This document shows, piece after piece, positions 7,620-18,467 of a DNA stretch of 64,000 nt. Under the pieces are notes generated by a model. The model saw nothing but the letters and a program-made list of their open reading frames with translations. It had not been told where the DNA came from and searched no databases. Source of the DNA: Paenibacillus zeirhizosphaerae (GTDB lineage Bacteria; Bacillota; Bacilli; Paenibacillales; Paenibacillaceae); NCBI RefSeq assembly GCF_030705605.1, contig NZ_JAPCKK010000016.1:558001-622000 (forward strand), in the 5' to 3' direction. The position numbers and the translations under genes were made by a program. How positions within the stretch are numbered: position 1 is the stretch's first letter; each line of letters starts with the position of its first letter.

Positions 7620-8996
7620 TTATCTAAAAGGAAAACGCATACCTTTTCCCATGCCTTTAAGCTGTTTCATAGCTTTGTTCTTGCCGCCCTTCGGCCCCAT
7701 CATATCCGAAAACTGCTTCATCATGCGCCGCATCTCGTCAAACTGCTTGATAAGACGGTTCACCTCTGCAATCGAGGTTCCGCTACCCGTCGAGATTCGT
7801 TTACGGCGACTGTGATTAATCAGCTCGGGGTGCTGCTTCTCTTCTGTCGTCATCGAGTGGACGATGGCCTCAATCCGGCTCATTTGCTTGTCATCCACTT
7901 TAATGTCCTTCATCTGCTTCATGTTACCCATACCGGGAATCATGTCGAGAATCTGATCAATGGGTCCCAGCTTCTTTACCTGTTCCATCTGTTCGAGGAA
8001 ATCCTCAAACGTGAACTCGGCATTGCGCATCTTGCGCTCCATCTCTTTCGCTTTCTCGGCATCGATGTTGGACTGGGCCTTCTCAATTAAGGAAAGCATA
8101 TCACCCATACCCAAAATCCGCGAAGCCATCCGTTCCGGATGGAACGGCTCAAGAGCATCCAGCTTCTCGCCAAGCGAAGCAAATTTGATCGGACAGCCGG
8201 TAACGGCTTTAACTGACAATGCAGCGCCGCCGCGTGTATCCCCGTCCAGTTTGGTAAGAACAACGCCTGTCAACTGAAGCTGATTATTGAAATGCTCGGC
8301 CACGTTCACCGCATCCTGACCTGTCATGGCATCCACGACAAGCAGGACTTCATCCGGGTTAACAACCTGATGAATCTGACGAAGCTCTTCCATCAACTCT
8401 TCGTCTACATGCAGACGGCCAGCCGTGTCGACGATCACATAGTCGTTGCCATTATCCTTCGCATGCTGCAGACCCTGCCGTGCGATTTCAACCGGACTAG
8501 TCTGATCTCCCAGCGAAAATACTGGCGCATTAATCTGCTCGCCCAGCACCTGCAACTGCTTGATCGCGGCGGGACGGTAAATGTCGCCTGCCACCAGGAG
8601 CGGCCGGTGGTTCTGCTTTTGCAGCAGCTTGGCCAGCTTGCCCGTAGTTGTCGTCTTACCAGCGCCCTGCAGACCCACCATCATAATGACGGTAGGCGGT
8701 TTATTGGCCTTGGCCAGCTTAGCCTGACTTCCGCCCATCAGCTCCGTCAATTCCTTGTTGACGATGTCGATAATGACCATACCAGGAGTGAAGCTGTCCA
8801 TCACTTCCTTGCCGACGGACTTCTCCTTCACCTTGGCGATAAAGTCTTTAACAACCTTAAAGTTAACGTCCGCTTCCAGCAGCGCAAGACGCACCTCGCG
8901 CATCGCCTGGGACACATCCTCCTCGGATACCTTTCCTTTACCCCTAAGCTTGCTGAATACACTCTGCAGCCTTGAGGACAATCCTTCAAACGCCAT
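7620..8996 (-). CDS. ffh: Signal recognition particle protein Ffh (SRP54)
   Basis: GTPase subunit of the signal recognition particle; binds SRP RNA and nascent signal sequences and docks on FtsY. It has an N-terminal helical bundle, then the G domain with GLQGAGKT (108-115), DTAGR (near 190) and TKLDGDTRGG (near 245). From about residue 300 a methionine-rich M domain follows, ending in 'GMGKGMRFPFR'. The 458-residue length is typical. It is co-transcribed after ylxM, with rpsP following. Confidence 0.98.
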   Translation of the reverse strand: MAFEGLSSRLQSVFSKLRGKGKVSEEDVSQAMREVRLALLEADVNFKVVKDFIAKVKEKSVGKEVMDSFTPGMVIIDIVNKELTELMGGSQAKLAKANKPPTVIMMVGLQGAGKTTTTGKLAKLLQKQNHRPLLVAGDIYRPAAIKQLQVLGEQINAPVFSLGDQTSPVEIARQGLQHAKDNGNDYVIVDTAGRLHVDEELMEELRQIHQVVNPDEVLLVVDAMTGQDAVNVAEHFNNQLQLTGVVLTKLDGDTRGGAALSVKAVTGCPIKFASLGEKLDALEPFHPERMASRILGMGDMLSLIEKAQSNIDAEKAKEMERKMRNAEFTFEDFLEQMEQVKKLGPIDQILDMIPGMGNMKQMKDIKVDDKQMSRIEAIVHSMTTEEKQHPELINHSRRKRISTGSGTSIAEVNRLIKQFDEMRRMMKQFSDMMGPKGGKNKAMKQLKGMGKGMRFPFR

Positions 8997-9043
8997 ATAG
9001 TCACACCTCCCTCTTTCTTCTGTTGTGACTCTATCTGTATCAG

Positions 9044-9421
9044 TTAGGACCTCTGCATTTGTTGCAGCCGGTTAACAATATCGTTAATTTGTTGAAGCTC
9101 ATCCGGACTCGGTGCTTCCTCCTGCTTCATTAAGGATGCAACCTTCTCGGACAACTGCTCCAGCTCACGTGTCCGTTGTTCGTGCTTACCGAGCAAACCG
9201 AGCTTGTCTTCATACATTTCGAGCACCTGCTCAGCACGTTTAATGTGCTCATATACCGCCTGGCGGCTAATTTCAAATTCCGAGGCAATTTCTCCGAGCG
9301 AAAAATCGTCATGGAAATAATATTTGAGAAATGTCTGCTGTTTTTCCGTAAGCAATGGTTCATAGAAGTCAAACAGCAGGTTGATGCGGTTGGTCTTCTC
9401 GAGCCGATTCTCCTGACTCAT
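9044..9421 (-). CDS. ylxM: YlxM-family helix-turn-helix SRP-associated protein
   Basis: 125-residue protein with a sigma-70 region 4-like helix-turn-helix ('FSLGEIASEFEISRQAVYEHIKRAE', about residues 35-60) and a helical tail. It always lies upstream of ffh in Firmicutes. In streptococci YlxM binds SRP components and modulates FtsY/Ffh activity. It is first in the operon with a near-consensus promoter 60-85 nt upstream and a GGGGG-type ribosome binding site. Confidence 0.93.
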   Translation of the reverse strand: MSQENRLEKTNRINLLFDFYEPLLTEKQQTFLKYYFHDDFSLGEIASEFEISRQAVYEHIKRAEQVLEMYEDKLGLLGKHEQRTRELEQLSEKVASLMKQEEAPSPDELQQINDIVNRLQQMQRS

Positions 9422-9478
9422 TCATTACAACCCCCAACGTCAAGGAAAAACACTTTACAGTTCTTTTCAACGCTCCTT

Positions 9479-9507
9479 ATCATACCTAAAAGAAATACGT
9501 ATGTCAA
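9479..9507 (-). promoter_or_regulatory. Sigma-A promoter of the ylxM-ffh operon
   Basis: Minus strand TTGACA (9502-9507), a 17-nt spacer and TATGAT (9479-9484). It is nearly consensus and drives ylxM-ffh-rpsP-khpA-rimM-trmD. Confidence 0.85.
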
Positions 9508-9541
9508 GCATTAAACCTTGTCACATTTTCAAGCTGCTTTT

Positions 9542-10192
9542 TCAAATTTTCAATGGTGTCAAATACAGCAGAACCGCAAAGAAATGAAGCACACTGCCTC
9601 CGAGGACAAAAACATGCCAGACCGCATGATGATAGGGAAAAGCCTTCCACACATAAAATACGGTGCCCAGGGTGTAAAGCACTCCGCCAGCGGCAAGCAG
9701 CACAATTCCGGTATGCGGGATAACAGCAACCAGCGGGTTCCAGACAATGACGATCAGCCAGCCCATGGCAAGATAGAAAAGTGTCGACATAAAAAGAAAC
9801 TTTTTGGTGAAAAAAGCCTTAAATACGACGCCAAACAAAGCGATTCCCCAAATGACGCCGAACAAGCTCCATCCGAGCGTACCGCGCACAGCAGTCAACA
9901 AAAACGGAGTATAGGTACCTGCAATAAAGAGGTAAATGCATGAATGATCCAGAATTTCAAATAGATCCTTTGCTTTGCCCTCTTTGAGCATGTGCAGAAG
10001 CGTAGAATTCGTGTACAGAAGAAGCATGGTGATCCCGTACACCGTAAAACTGACAACATGCCATGCCGTTCCGTGTGTGGCGGATGTGACGATCAGCAGG
10101 ACCAGTGCGGCAATACTCAGCAGAACGCCGATGCCGTGGGTAATCGCATTCGCCACCTCTTCCCTGCGGCTGTATGTGTGGGTGTTAGCCAT
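9542..10192 (-). CDS. trhA: TrhA/hemolysin III family (PAQR) membrane protein
   Basis: 216-residue protein with seven predicted membrane segments. It carries the PAQR/hemolysin III motifs: 'EVANAITHGIG' near the start, 'DHSCIYLFIAGTYTPF' in the middle and 'HAVWHVFVLGGSVLHF' at the end, supplying the conserved Asp and His cluster. Bacterial members affect membrane energetics and fluidity; the hemolysin name is historical and does not imply a toxin. The ribosome binding site is GGGAGGAATG. It interrupts the usual ftsY-ylxM adjacency of Bacillales and is probably a separate unit. Confidence 0.88.
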   Translation of the reverse strand: MANTHTYSRREEVANAITHGIGVLLSIAALVLLIVTSATHGTAWHVVSFTVYGITMLLLYTNSTLLHMLKEGKAKDLFEILDHSCIYLFIAGTYTPFLLTAVRGTLGWSLFGVIWGIALFGVVFKAFFTKKFLFMSTLFYLAMGWLIVIVWNPLVAVIPHTGIVLLAAGGVLYTLGTVFYVWKAFPYHHAVWHVFVLGGSVLHFFAVLLYLTPLKI

Positions 10193-10354
10193 AACATTCC
10201 TCCCGTGCTTTCGATAAGATTCAAAGTCCAGCCGCTCAACTTCTTAGCTGCGGATTTTGTAGTTTCGCCTATGCTCATTATACTATGCCCGCCGCTTAAA
10301 CACACATCCGGTACGTTGCCATCGATTCGGTAACTGGAGATACCATTTTATACA

Positions 10355-10398
10355 AGAAAAAGGAACAGAGCTACAAAAAGCCCGTCCCTTTTTTGCAG
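10355..10398 (-). terminator. Probable terminator after ftsY
   Basis: AAAAAGG (plus strand, ~10358) pairs with CCTTTTT (~10391) around an imperfect inner stem, giving a U-rich 3' arm on the minus strand. It is the likely end of the long fapR-to-ftsY cluster. The rest of the 10193-10433 gap shows only the trhA ribosome binding site. Confidence 0.5.
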
Positions 10399-10433
10399 CC
10401 TGATTAGCCGCGCTTGTTATTCTATGCTGTGCT

Positions 10434-11435
10434 TCAGTTCGTTCCACCCTCTTCACCAGGAGCTTCCTGAATCAGCCCCGTGAAAAGCGCATGTACGAAC
10501 TGGTCGGAATCGAACGGCTGCAGATCGTCTATTTTCTCGCCAAGTCCCACAAACTTGACCGGGAGGTTCATTTCCTGACGAATGGCAATGACAATGCCGC
10601 CTTTAGCCGTACCGTCCAGCTTGGTTAATACAAGGCCTGTAACACCGCTCTTTTCCCCGAACAGCTTCGCCTGGTTGAGCGCGTTCTGTCCTGTCGTCGC
10701 GTCCAGTACAAGCAGCACCTCATGCGGCGCGTCTGGAATCTCGCGCTGAATGACACGAAAGATCTTGTTAAGCTCTTCCATCAGGTTAGTCTTGTTCTGC
10801 AACCGTCCGGCCGTATCGCACAGCAGCACATCTACCTTGCGTTGCTTAGCTGCCTGCACCGCATCATACATCACAGCAGCCGGATCGGAACCGGAATGCT
10901 GTTTAATGACATCAACTCCGGCGCGCTGCCCCCACACTTCCAGTTGCTCAATAGCGCCAGCGCGGAACGTATCCCCCGCTGCGAGCAGAACTTTTTTGCC
11001 TTCCTGCTTAAAGCGATGAGCCATCTTGCCAATGGTAGTCGTCTTGCCAACCCCGTTCACGCCGACAAACAGAATAACCGTAATCCCATCAGGGTTAGTC
11101 TTCAGACTAGAGTTTTCTTCACCGCGCAGCAGTTCCGACAGCTTCTCCGACAGCACCGGCTGCAGTTCGGCGGCGTCTTCGATTTTGCGCTTACGAACTT
11201 CAGAGCGCAGCTCGTCAATCAAATTCATGACCGTATTCACGCCAACGTCGGCACCGATCAATATTTCTTCCAGTTCCTCATAAAATTCCTCGTCAATCTT
11301 CTTACGGCGGATCATCAGATCCGATACCTTTTCCACAAAGCCTTTACGCGTTTTTTCGAGTCCGTCCTTAAACTGCTTTGTCACCGATTCGGTTTTATTG
11401 GCAATGCTCTCTCTCAGCTTTCTAAAGAAACTCAA
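10434..11435 (-). CDS. ftsY: Signal recognition particle receptor FtsY
   Basis: Membrane-associated SRP receptor GTPase. The NG domain has [10 protein letters not shown] (125-134), DTAGRLQNK (near 213) and [10 protein letters not shown] (near 275). The N-terminus is short (about 40 residues before the helical bundle), without the long acidic A domain of proteobacteria; 333 residues matches B. subtilis FtsY. It lies 51 bp downstream of smc and is probably co-transcribed. Confidence 0.97.
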   Translation of the reverse strand: MSFFRKLRESIANKTESVTKQFKDGLEKTRKGFVEKVSDLMIRRKKIDEEFYEELEEILIGADVGVNTVMNLIDELRSEVRKRKIEDAAELQPVLSEKLSELLRGEENSSLKTNPDGITVILFVGVNGVGKTTTIGKMAHRFKQEGKKVLLAAGDTFRAGAIEQLEVWGQRAGVDVIKQHSGSDPAAVMYDAVQAAKQRKVDVLLCDTAGRLQNKTNLMEELNKIFRVIQREIPDAPHEVLLVLDATTGQNALNQAKLFGEKSGVTGLVLTKLDGTAKGGIVIAIRQEMNLPVKFVGLGEKIDDLQPFDSDQFVHALFTGLIQEAPGEEGGTN

Positions 11436-11486
11436 GTCCGTTCCCTCCTATAATGAAGCCCGATTTAAGATTGATCATCTTGGAAC

Positions 11487-14400
11487 TCAGGCGATTTCCG
11501 CTTCTTCATCCTCAAGCTTGACGGACACCAGCTTCGACACGCCGCCTTCTTCCATCGTTACTCCGTACAGCACATCCGATTCTTCCATCGTGCCTTTGCG
11601 GTGGGTCACCACAATGAACTGAGTTTGCTCGGAGAACTCGCGCAAATACTGCGCAAATCTAACCACATTCGCTTCATCAAGCGCGGCTTCCACCTCATCC
11701 AGCACACAGAATGGAACCGGCTTGATGTGCAGAATAGCAAACAGCAGCGCCATCGCTGTCAGCGCCCGTTCTCCTCCCGACAGCAGTTGCAGATTCTGCA
11801 GCTTCTTGCCTGGAGGCTGGGCAACGATGTCAATGCCGGTCTCAAGCAGCTTGTCCGGGTCCAGCAGCACCAAATCCGCACGGCCGCCGCCGAACAGCTT
11901 GGCAAAGACAGCTCCGAAGCGGGAGCGGATCGCATCAAACGTTGTTTTGAAGCGCTTGGACATTTCATCATCCATTTCCCTGATAACCTCGTACAGCGTT
12001 GTCTTCGCCTCGACCAGATCGGCCTTCTGCTCGTTGAGGAAGGTATATCTTTCGTTCACCCGCTGAAATTCCTCAATCGCACCAAGGTTGACCTCACCCA
12101 ATGCGGCAATGCTCCGTTTAAGCTTCTGTACCTCGGCCTGCGTGCCCTCCACATCTTCAGGCACGGGGTAGCGCTGCTTCGCCAGCTCATAGCTCAGCTC
12201 ATACTCATCGGCAAGCTTGCGCAAAATATTTTCCAGCTCCACATCCAGCCGGTTCGCTCCGATTTCCGTCTGTCTGAGCTGCTCCTCCACCGCTTTAAGT
12301 TGTATACGCTGTTCCCTTGTTTCGTTTTCCTCCAACTCCAGCTTCTTGGAAAGCTGACTGCGGGCAGCCCGTTTGAATTCCAGCTTCGCAGCCGTCTCGT
12401 CCTTCAGAATACGGAAGCGGTTCAAATCCTCCACCTGCTTCACGCTTTCCTCACGATTGATACGGAGATCGGCCTCCACTGAAGCCAACAGCGAGCGGTT
12501 CTGCTTCGCATCCTTGTAAAGAGAGTTGTAGTCCCCCCGCAAGCGCTTCACCTGCTCTTCCAGCGAAAAGCGCTCCTGTTCAAGCTTGCCTTCCCTTACC
12601 CGCAGATTTGTAAGCTGACTCTGAAGCTCCTCTTTCGCCGACTCATTCGCTTTACGCGCGAACTCAGCCGCCTGAATGGCCTGATGCGTCCTTTTCTCTT
12701 CCCCTTCGAGCTCCGCCAGCTTGCGGACAGCCTCCGCGCGTGTTGACTCCAGCTCCTTAATCTCCTGATCAAAGCCTTTTTTCTCCTGGCCTGAAGCGGC
12801 CACCTGCTCCAGCACATGACGCAGCTCATGCTCAATTTGCTTCAGCTCTGATGCGGCCTGCTGCTCTTCGCCACGCTTGACGTCGCCACCCTGGCGCAGC
12901 TCATCCAACCGGAGCTGGGCTTCTTCTAGTTGTTTCTTAATATCCAACGAGCTGTGACGAAGTTTCTCCACCTGCTGTTCGGCATCAGCAATCTCCTGAT
13001 CTAACTGATCAAGCTGACGCTTGCGACCGAGCAAGTTCGTATTCTTCTTGAACTGGCTGCCCCCAGTCATGGAACCGCCGGCGTTAACGACATCGCCCTC
13101 CAACGTGACCACACGGTAGCGGTACTGGCAACGAGCCGCGATCCGGTTGGCATCCTCCAGCGTTTTGGCGATGACGACATTGCCAAGCAGGCTTCCAATG
13201 ATGCCTGCATAACGTTCATCATATTGGATCAGATCCGCGCCGATGCCGACGAAGCCTTCCGCGCCCTCTATAATTTGACGCTCCCCTGAGCCGATCTGGC
13301 GTGGTCGAATGACGTCCATCGGAAGGAAGGTTGCTCTGCCCAATTGACGCTGCTTCAGAAACCCGATGGCCTGTCTGGATACCGCTTCGTTTTCCATGAC
13401 GATATGCTGAACTGAAGCACCCAACGCGGTCTCCATTGCCTGCTCCAGCTTTTCGGGCACGCGAATCAGCTCGGCAACCGCTCCGTGCACGCCATGCAAC
13501 TGTCCTTTGCGGGATGCCTTGAGCACCTCCTTGACGCCTAACATAAAGCCGTCGAAGTCCTCCTGCATTTCCTTCATCGTATCCCGGCGAGAGATCAGCG
13601 CCTCCCGTTTTTGTTCCCATTTACGTGCGGCGGAGAGGCTTTCTTCCTGCAGCTTCTGCAGCGACTGGTATCGCTCGCTTTCACTGATATAACCCGTGCG
13701 CAGCCCGCTGATTTCCTTAGCGATTCTGGCGATATCCACTTCAATTTCCTGCTTGCGCTGCTCCAGCCCCGCCTTCCGTGTCTCCCATTTGCCGGATTCA
13801 TCACTGACCCGGTTCCTCCGGCGCTCAATCGACTCCTTCTGCTGATCAGCATACCGGATCTCATTACGCGCCTGGGCCATCTGGTTCATCAGCTCGAGCA
13901 GGTTGCCCTTGAGGCTCTCCTCCTGCTCCTGACTGATTCCCCCTGTTACCCCCTCAAGTTTTGCCTGTTCAGCAGACAAGAGGGACTGCAACTGCTCCAG
14001 CTCGTCTGTGAGCTGGGTCAGTTTGTCCTGCAGCATTTCCAACTCTGTATTGCGCTCTCCGCTACGGCTTTCATTCGCCGTCAGCGTCTGCAGCAGTTGT
14101 TCGCGGTTGGCCTCAAGATTACGCAGCCGTTCTTTCAGCAATTGGCCGTAACCCTCGCTTTTTTCAGTGCCCTCAATATATTGAAGCAGTTCGCCCTGGA
14201 GCCGCTCTATATCCTCCTCCAACTGCCGCAGCTCATTGCGGTCGTTCTCCAGCTTGGCATCATGACGGGACACCACGGTGGAAAGCTGAAGCTGCTCTTC
14301 CTGTAGCTTTTTCAGCTTCTCATTGGCCAAGCTCCAGGAGGAGTGAATGTTCTCGATCTGATGCACGTACATCGATATTTCCTTCGATTTCAATTCGCCG

Positions 14401-15056
14401 CGCAGCTCTTTATAGTGGATCGCCTTCTCTGACTGTTCTTTCAGGGGGCCGATCTGATCTTCAAGCTCGCTAACCAAATCATGGATCCGCAGCAGGTTCT
14501 GCTCGGTATCGTCCAGCTTGCGCATAGCTTCCCGCTTGCGGGATTTATACTTTACAATGCCGGACGCTTCTTCAAATATCCCCCTCCGGTCTTCGGACCG
14601 TGTGCTCAATATTTCCTCGATCCGTCCCTGGCCGATAATGGAATAGGCTTCCTTGCCGATCCCCGTATCCATGAACAGCTCCGTAATATCCTTCAGCCTG
14701 CAAGCCTGGCGGTTGATAAAATATTCACTGTCTCCGCTGCGGTGCACCCTGCGGGTTACCGTCACTTCGCCAAAATCGAGCGGCAGGATCTGGTCCTCAT
14801 TATCCAGCGTTAAGGACACTTCCCCGTAATTCACAGCTTTGCGCGCATCACTGCCGGCAAAAATAACATCCTCCATTTTGCCACCACGAAGCGATTTGGC
14901 ACTCTGTTCGCCAAGCACCCAGCGGATGCCGTCAGAGATATTGCTTTTCCCGCTCCCATTCGGACCTACAACAGCGGTGATTCCACGGACAAATTCCATC
15001 TCCGTCTTATCTGCGAAAGATTTAAAACCCGCTAATTCAATGCGCTTTAAAAACAT
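11487..15056 (-). CDS. smc: Chromosome segregation protein SMC
   Basis: Condensin ATPase that compacts and separates chromosomes with ScpA/ScpB. The N-terminal Walker A is GPNGSGKS (31-38). Long coiled coils flank a hinge at about residues 500-670 ('[21 protein letters not shown]' to '[17 protein letters not shown]'). The C-terminal head has the signature [10 protein letters not shown] and Walker B '[15 protein letters not shown]'. The start was set at the ATG at 15056, preceded by GAGGTGAGG, giving 1189 residues and the conserved N-terminus '[16 protein letters not shown]'. It lies between rnc and ftsY, as in B. subtilis. Confidence 0.98.
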   Translation of the reverse strand: MFLKRIELAGFKSFADKTEMEFVRGITAVVGPNGSGKSNISDGIRWVLGEQSAKSLRGGKMEDVIFAGSDARKAVNYGEVSLTLDNEDQILPLDFGEVTVTRRVHRSGDSEYFINRQACRLKDITELFMDTGIGKEAYSIIGQGRIEEILSTRSEDRRGIFEEASGIVKYKSRKREAMRKLDDTEQNLLRIHDLVSELEDQIGPLKEQSEKAIHYKELRGELKSKEISMYVHQIENIHSSWSLANEKLKKLQEEQLQLSTVVSRHDAKLENDRNELRQLEEDIERLQGELLQYIEGTEKSEGYGQLLKERLRNLEANREQLLQTLTANESRSGERNTELEMLQDKLTQLTDELEQLQSLLSAEQAKLEGVTGGISQEQEESLKGNLLELMNQMAQARNEIRYADQQKESIERRRNRVSDESGKWETRKAGLEQRKQEIEVDIARIAKEISGLRTGYISESERYQSLQKLQEESLSAARKWEQKREALISRRDTMKEMQEDFDGFMLGVKEVLKASRKGQLHGVHGAVAELIRVPEKLEQAMETALGASVQHIVMENEAVSRQAIGFLKQRQLGRATFLPMDVIRPRQIGSGERQIIEGAEGFVGIGADLIQYDERYAGIIGSLLGNVVIAKTLEDANRIAARCQYRYRVVTLEGDVVNAGGSMTGGSQFKKNTNLLGRKRQLDQLDQEIADAEQQVEKLRHSSLDIKKQLEEAQLRLDELRQGGDVKRGEEQQAASELKQIEHELRHVLEQVAASGQEKKGFDQEIKELESTRAEAVRKLAELEGEEKRTHQAIQAAEFARKANESAKEELQSQLTNLRVREGKLEQERFSLEEQVKRLRGDYNSLYKDAKQNRSLLASVEADLRINREESVKQVEDLNRFRILKDETAAKLEFKRAARSQLSKKLELEENETREQRIQLKAVEEQLRQTEIGANRLDVELENILRKLADEYELSYELAKQRYPVPEDVEGTQAEVQKLKRSIAALGEVNLGAIEEFQRVNERYTFLNEQKADLVEAKTTLYEVIREMDDEMSKRFKTTFDAIRSRFGAVFAKLFGGGRADLVLLDPDKLLETGIDIVAQPPGKKLQNLQLLSGGERALTAMALLFAILHIKPVPFCVLDEVEAALDEANVVRFAQYLREFSEQTQFIVVTHRKGTMEESDVLYGVTMEEGGVSKLVSVKLEDEEAEIA

Positions 15057-15108
15057 GTTATGCCTCACCTCTAAATACTGAATATCCGTCACCCTGTCAG
15101 CCTTGAAC

Positions 15109-15179
15109 GAAAAAAGAGCAAAAAGCAGTCCGGTCCATCGATACGGCCGGGACTAGCCCGCGGGCTGCTCTTTGCTCTT
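15109..15179 (-). terminator. Hairpin between rnc and smc
   Basis: AAGAGC...AAAGCAG (15114-15128) pairs with CTGCTCTTTGCTCTT (15165-15179), followed on the minus strand by six T. It is probably a partial terminator inside the cluster; alternatively it may be a processing site for RNase III, whose gene is just upstream. Confidence 0.65.
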
Positions 15180-15209
15180 GCTTTGTCCTTGGCAATTTAT
15201 GCTGCTGTA

Positions 15210-15908
15210 TCAGGATTCCGAAAGCTTAAGCTTGCTCAAAGCGACGGCTGCCGCCTGCTGCTCTGCCTCTTTCTTGGAACGTCCTGTACCGGTTCCAAGC
15301 CGTTCGCTTCCCATATACACTTCGGCCACAAACTCCCGCTCATGCGCGGGACCACGTTCTTCAACAATACGGTACTCCAAAACGCCCATATTGTGCTGCT
15401 GCGTAAGTTCCTGGAGCTCTGTTTTATAATCACTCATCTGGAGTTTTCCCTGAACTGCAATCTGAGGGAAAATGTGACGCTCCAGAAACGACCGGACGGC
15501 CTCCAGACCCTGGTCCAAATACAACGCCCCTATAAAGGATTCGAACACATCCGCAAGAAGCGCAGGGCGGGTTCGCCCGCCCGTCAACTCCTCACCTTTG
15601 CCCAGCAGTACATACTGACCAAAATCCAGACCAACCGCAAATTTCACAAGCGACGGCTCGCAGACGATGGCCGCGCGCAGCTTGGTCAACTCTCCTTCAG
15701 GCCGGGTCGGATACTGATTGTAGAGCTGTTCCGATACGGTCAGCTCCAGGACAGCGTCGCCCAGAAATTCCAGACGCTCGTTATCCTGGTGCTGGCTGAA
15801 TCGGTGTTCGTTCACATAGGAAGCGTGAGTAAAGGCCTGTTTTAACAACTGCCGGTTGTTGAATTGAATATGAAGTTTCTGCTGTAACTGCTTCAAATCT
15901 CCACTCAA
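15210..15908 (-). CDS. rnc: Ribonuclease III
   Basis: Double-strand-specific endoribonuclease for rRNA and mRNA processing. The catalytic signature [14 protein letters not shown] lies at about 43-56, with the second acidic cluster at '[18 protein letters not shown]' (about 115-132). A C-terminal double-stranded RNA-binding domain begins near 158 ('[12 protein letters not shown]') and ends with '[16 protein letters not shown]'. The 232-residue length is typical. It lies 12 bp downstream of fabF and upstream of smc. Confidence 0.97.
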   Translation of the reverse strand: MSGDLKQLQQKLHIQFNNRQLLKQAFTHASYVNEHRFSQHQDNERLEFLGDAVLELTVSEQLYNQYPTRPEGELTKLRAAIVCEPSLVKFAVGLDFGQYVLLGKGEELTGGRTRPALLADVFESFIGALYLDQGLEAVRSFLERHIFPQIAVQGKLQMSDYKTELQELTQQHNMGVLEYRIVEERGPAHEREFVAEVYMGSERLGTGTGRSKKEAEQQAAAVALSKLKLSES

Positions 15909-15920
15909 CGAACTGACCCC

Positions 15921-17159
15921 TTATGCTTCGTATTTTTTCAAGACTACCGTAGCATTATGACCGCCGAACCCAAAGGAATTCGACATAACGATATCGAGCT
16001 TCGCCTTGCGCGGCTCGTTAGGTACATAGTCAAGATCGCACGCCGGATCCTGGTTGTCCAGGTTGATGGTCGGAGGAATGATCTGGTTCTGCAGCGCAAG
16101 ACCGCAGATAACCGCCTCCACCCCGCCGGCTGCCCCAAGCAGGTGACCCGTCATAGACTTCGTGGAGCTGACGGCTACTTTGTAGGCATGATCGCCGAGC
16201 GCCTTTTTGACCGCTTCCGTCTCCGACTTATCCCCAACCGGAGTTGACGTACCGTGTGCATTGATATAATCCACTTGGTCCGGGGAAATGTCCGCATCGC
16301 GAATCGCCATCTTCATGCAGCGTGCGGCTCCATCCGGGTCCGGTTCCGTCATATGATGGGCATCTCCGGAAAGACCGTAGCCGATGACTTCTGCATAGAT
16401 GTGTGCCCCTCGTTTTTGCGCATGTTCCAGCGATTCCAGGATCAGCACGCCGGCACCTTCTCCCATAACAAAGCCGTCGCGGTCTACGTCAAACGGGCGG
16501 CTCGCCTTCTCCGGCTCGTCATTGCGGGTAGACATCGCCCGCATGGAGCAGAAGCCAGCCATCCCTGTTGGACGAATCGTCGCCTCGGCTCCGCCGCAGA
16601 CCATGACATCGGCATCCCCGCGCTGAATCATTCTGAACGAATCGCCAATCGCGTGGCTTCCGGTCGCACAAGCGGTCACAGGAGTTGTATTCGGACCTTT
16701 TGCGCCCAGCGTAATAGACAACTGCCCGGATCCCATGTTCGCAATCATCATCGGGATAAAAAACGGGCTTACCCGTTTGGGACCTTTCTCCAGCAGGATG
16801 TTGTGCTGATCCTCCCAGGTACCCAGGCCTCCGATGCCAGACCCGATAGATACGCCGACTCGTTCAGCTTCAGCATTGGTACCGATTTCGATGCCGCTGT
16901 CTTTCATCGCCATCGTGCCGGCAGCTACCGCGAATTGGACAAAACGGTCCGTTTTGCGCGCGTCCTTGCGATCCATATAATCTTCCGGATTGAAATCTTT
17001 CACGGAAGCGGCAATTTTCGTAGGGTAGTCACTTACGTCAAACGCCTCGATGATACTCACTCCGGATTTGCCCGCCATCAGATTGCTCCATAGCGTATTC
17101 AAGTCCTGTCCGAGTGCGGTGACCACGCCCATTCCTGTTATAACAACACGTTGTTTCAA
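15921..17159 (-). CDS. fabF: 3-oxoacyl-ACP synthase II (KAS II)
   Basis: Elongating condensing enzyme of type II fatty acid synthesis. The catalytic triad is visible: Cys164 in 'VTACATGSHAIGD', His in 'NAHGTSTPVGD' (near 304) and His in 'KSMTGHLLGAAGG' (near 340). The 412-residue length is normal. It lies between acpP and rnc; in B. subtilis fabF is elsewhere with fabHA, so this cluster is more complete. Confidence 0.97.
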   Translation of the reverse strand: MKQRVVITGMGVVTALGQDLNTLWSNLMAGKSGVSIIEAFDVSDYPTKIAASVKDFNPEDYMDRKDARKTDRFVQFAVAAGTMAMKDSGIEIGTNAEAERVGVSIGSGIGGLGTWEDQHNILLEKGPKRVSPFFIPMMIANMGSGQLSITLGAKGPNTTPVTACATGSHAIGDSFRMIQRGDADVMVCGGAEATIRPTGMAGFCSMRAMSTRNDEPEKASRPFDVDRDGFVMGEGAGVLILESLEHAQKRGAHIYAEVIGYGLSGDAHHMTEPDPDGAARCMKMAIRDADISPDQVDYINAHGTSTPVGDKSETEAVKKALGDHAYKVAVSSTKSMTGHLLGAAGGVEAVICGLALQNQIIPPTINLDNQDPACDLDYVPNEPRKAKLDIVMSNSFGFGGHNATVVLKKYEA

Positions 17160-17326
17160 CGATATTCACCTCTATGTTTAACTGCAATGTAAGTGCCAGC
17201 TCTATTTCTTGCCCTGCATGTATATAGAATCAACTAAAGTCAGTAATTCATCATTACCGTCAAAATTCGAGCTTTAGTTCAGTCTGTATGGCTATGCCAT
17301 CCATGGCAGAATCCCAAATTAGGAGA

Positions 17327-17354
17327 AAGTCCCGCCTGAATCAGAACGGGACTT
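17327..17354 (-). terminator. Hairpin after acpP
   Basis: AAGTCCCG (17327-17334) pairs with CGGGACTT (17347-17354) across a 12-nt loop. The U tract is weak (TTTCTCC), so it may stabilise or partly terminate the abundant acpP message before fabF. Confidence 0.5.
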
Positions 17355-17362
17355 GTGTTGAC

Positions 17363-17596
17363 TTAGGTATGAGATTGTATGTAGTTTACAACTTCACCTA
17401 CAGTTGTAATTTTCTCTGCATCTTCATCAGAGATTTCCATATCAAACTCATCTTCCAATTCCATAACCAATTCAACTACATCGAGAGAATCAGCACCCAA
17501 ATCATCTTTAAAAGATGCTTCCAGGGTAACTTCTGCTTCGTCGGCTCCCAAACGGTCAACGACAATGCGTTTTACACGCTCCAATACGTCGGACAT
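17363..17596 (-). CDS. acpP: Acyl carrier protein
   Basis: 77-residue acidic carrier protein. The phosphopantetheine attachment site is Ser37 in '[20 protein letters not shown]'. The start was set at the ATG at 17596, 7 nt after AGGAGGTGA; the longer reading frame upstream has no support. It lies between fabG and fabF. It supplies acyl intermediates to all the fab enzymes around it and to PlsX. Confidence 0.97.
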   Translation of the reverse strand: MSDVLERVKRIVVDRLGADEAEVTLEASFKDDLGADSLDVVELVMELEDEFDMEISDEDAEKITTVGEVVNYIQSHT

Positions 17597-17688
17597 CCGG
17601 CTCACCTCCTCTTTGGTATTATACGAAAAACACAATAAAAATGCCATAGAAGAGACATGATCCCTCTTCTTAACGGACATGCGCCCGG

Positions 17689-18438
17689 CTACATGTACAT
17701 GCCGCCGTCCACATGCAGAGTCTGGCCCGTCATATATGAGGAAGCGTCGGATGCCAAGAATAGCACGACCTCAGCTATTTCCTCAGGTCGTCCAAGACGA
17801 GCCAGCGGAATATTTCCAAGCATTTTCTCACGCAGTTCATCCGTCAGTATCTGCGTCATCTCCGTATCAATGAAGCCCGGGGCGACGCAATTGACCGTAA
17901 TCTGCCTGGAAGAAAGCTCTCTTGCTGCAGATTTTGTCAGTCCGATGACACCCGCCTTGGCGGCAACATAATTCGCCTGACCCGCATTACCAACCACACC
18001 AACCACAGATGAGATATTGATAATACGCCCGGAACGCTGCTTCATCATCGGTCGCGTTGCGGCTTTGAGACAGTTATACACGCCTTTAAGATTCGTTTCA
18101 ATCACCTGATCGAATTCTTCCTCTTTCATACGCATGATTAAATTATCTCTTGTTATCCCGGCATTATTCACCAGTATATCAATACGGCCCCACGTATCTG
18201 TCACCTGCTTGACCAATTGCTCGGCTTCATCCGTTTTGCCAACATTAGCCCGCACGGCAATGGCCTCCACACCCTTGGACCGAATCAGATCAACCGTCTC
18301 CGCTGCCGCATGCTCGCTGCCGGCATAATTGACAGCCACGTTGGCCCCTGCTTCCGCCAGTGCAAGCGCAATGCTGCGCCCGATCCCTCGAGATGCGCCC
18401 GTTACCAGTGCTGTTTTTCCGCTAAAAGGCTTGGACAT
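17689..18438 (-). CDS. fabG: 3-oxoacyl-ACP reductase
   Basis: NADPH-dependent short-chain dehydrogenase that reduces 3-oxoacyl-ACP. It has the cofactor loop TGASRGIG (13-20), NNAG (near 92), and the Ser-Tyr-Lys triad in '[24 protein letters not shown]' (near 142-162). The C-terminus '[14 protein letters not shown]' is typical of FabG. The 249-residue length is normal. It lies 29 bp downstream of fabD. Confidence 0.96.
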   Translation of the reverse strand: MSKPFSGKTALVTGASRGIGRSIALALAEAGANVAVNYAGSEHAAAETVDLIRSKGVEAIAVRANVGKTDEAEQLVKQVTDTWGRIDILVNNAGITRDNLIMRMKEEEFDQVIETNLKGVYNCLKAATRPMMKQRSGRIINISSVVGVVGNAGQANYVAAKAGVIGLTKSAARELSSRQITVNCVAPGFIDTEMTQILTDELREKMLGNIPLARLGRPEEIAEVVLFLASDASSYMTGQTLHVDGGMYM

Positions 18439-18467
18439 GATTTCCCCTCCTTAATCTCGTTCACCAG

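Noticed and set aside
9542..10192. Hemolysin III as a virulence factor
   Set aside because: The family name is historical; the sequence is a PAQR-type membrane protein with no toxin features.
11601..12482. Plus-strand ORFs of 100-290 codons opposite smc
   Set aside because: Antisense shadows of a long coiled-coil gene; no ribosome binding sites or recognisable domains.
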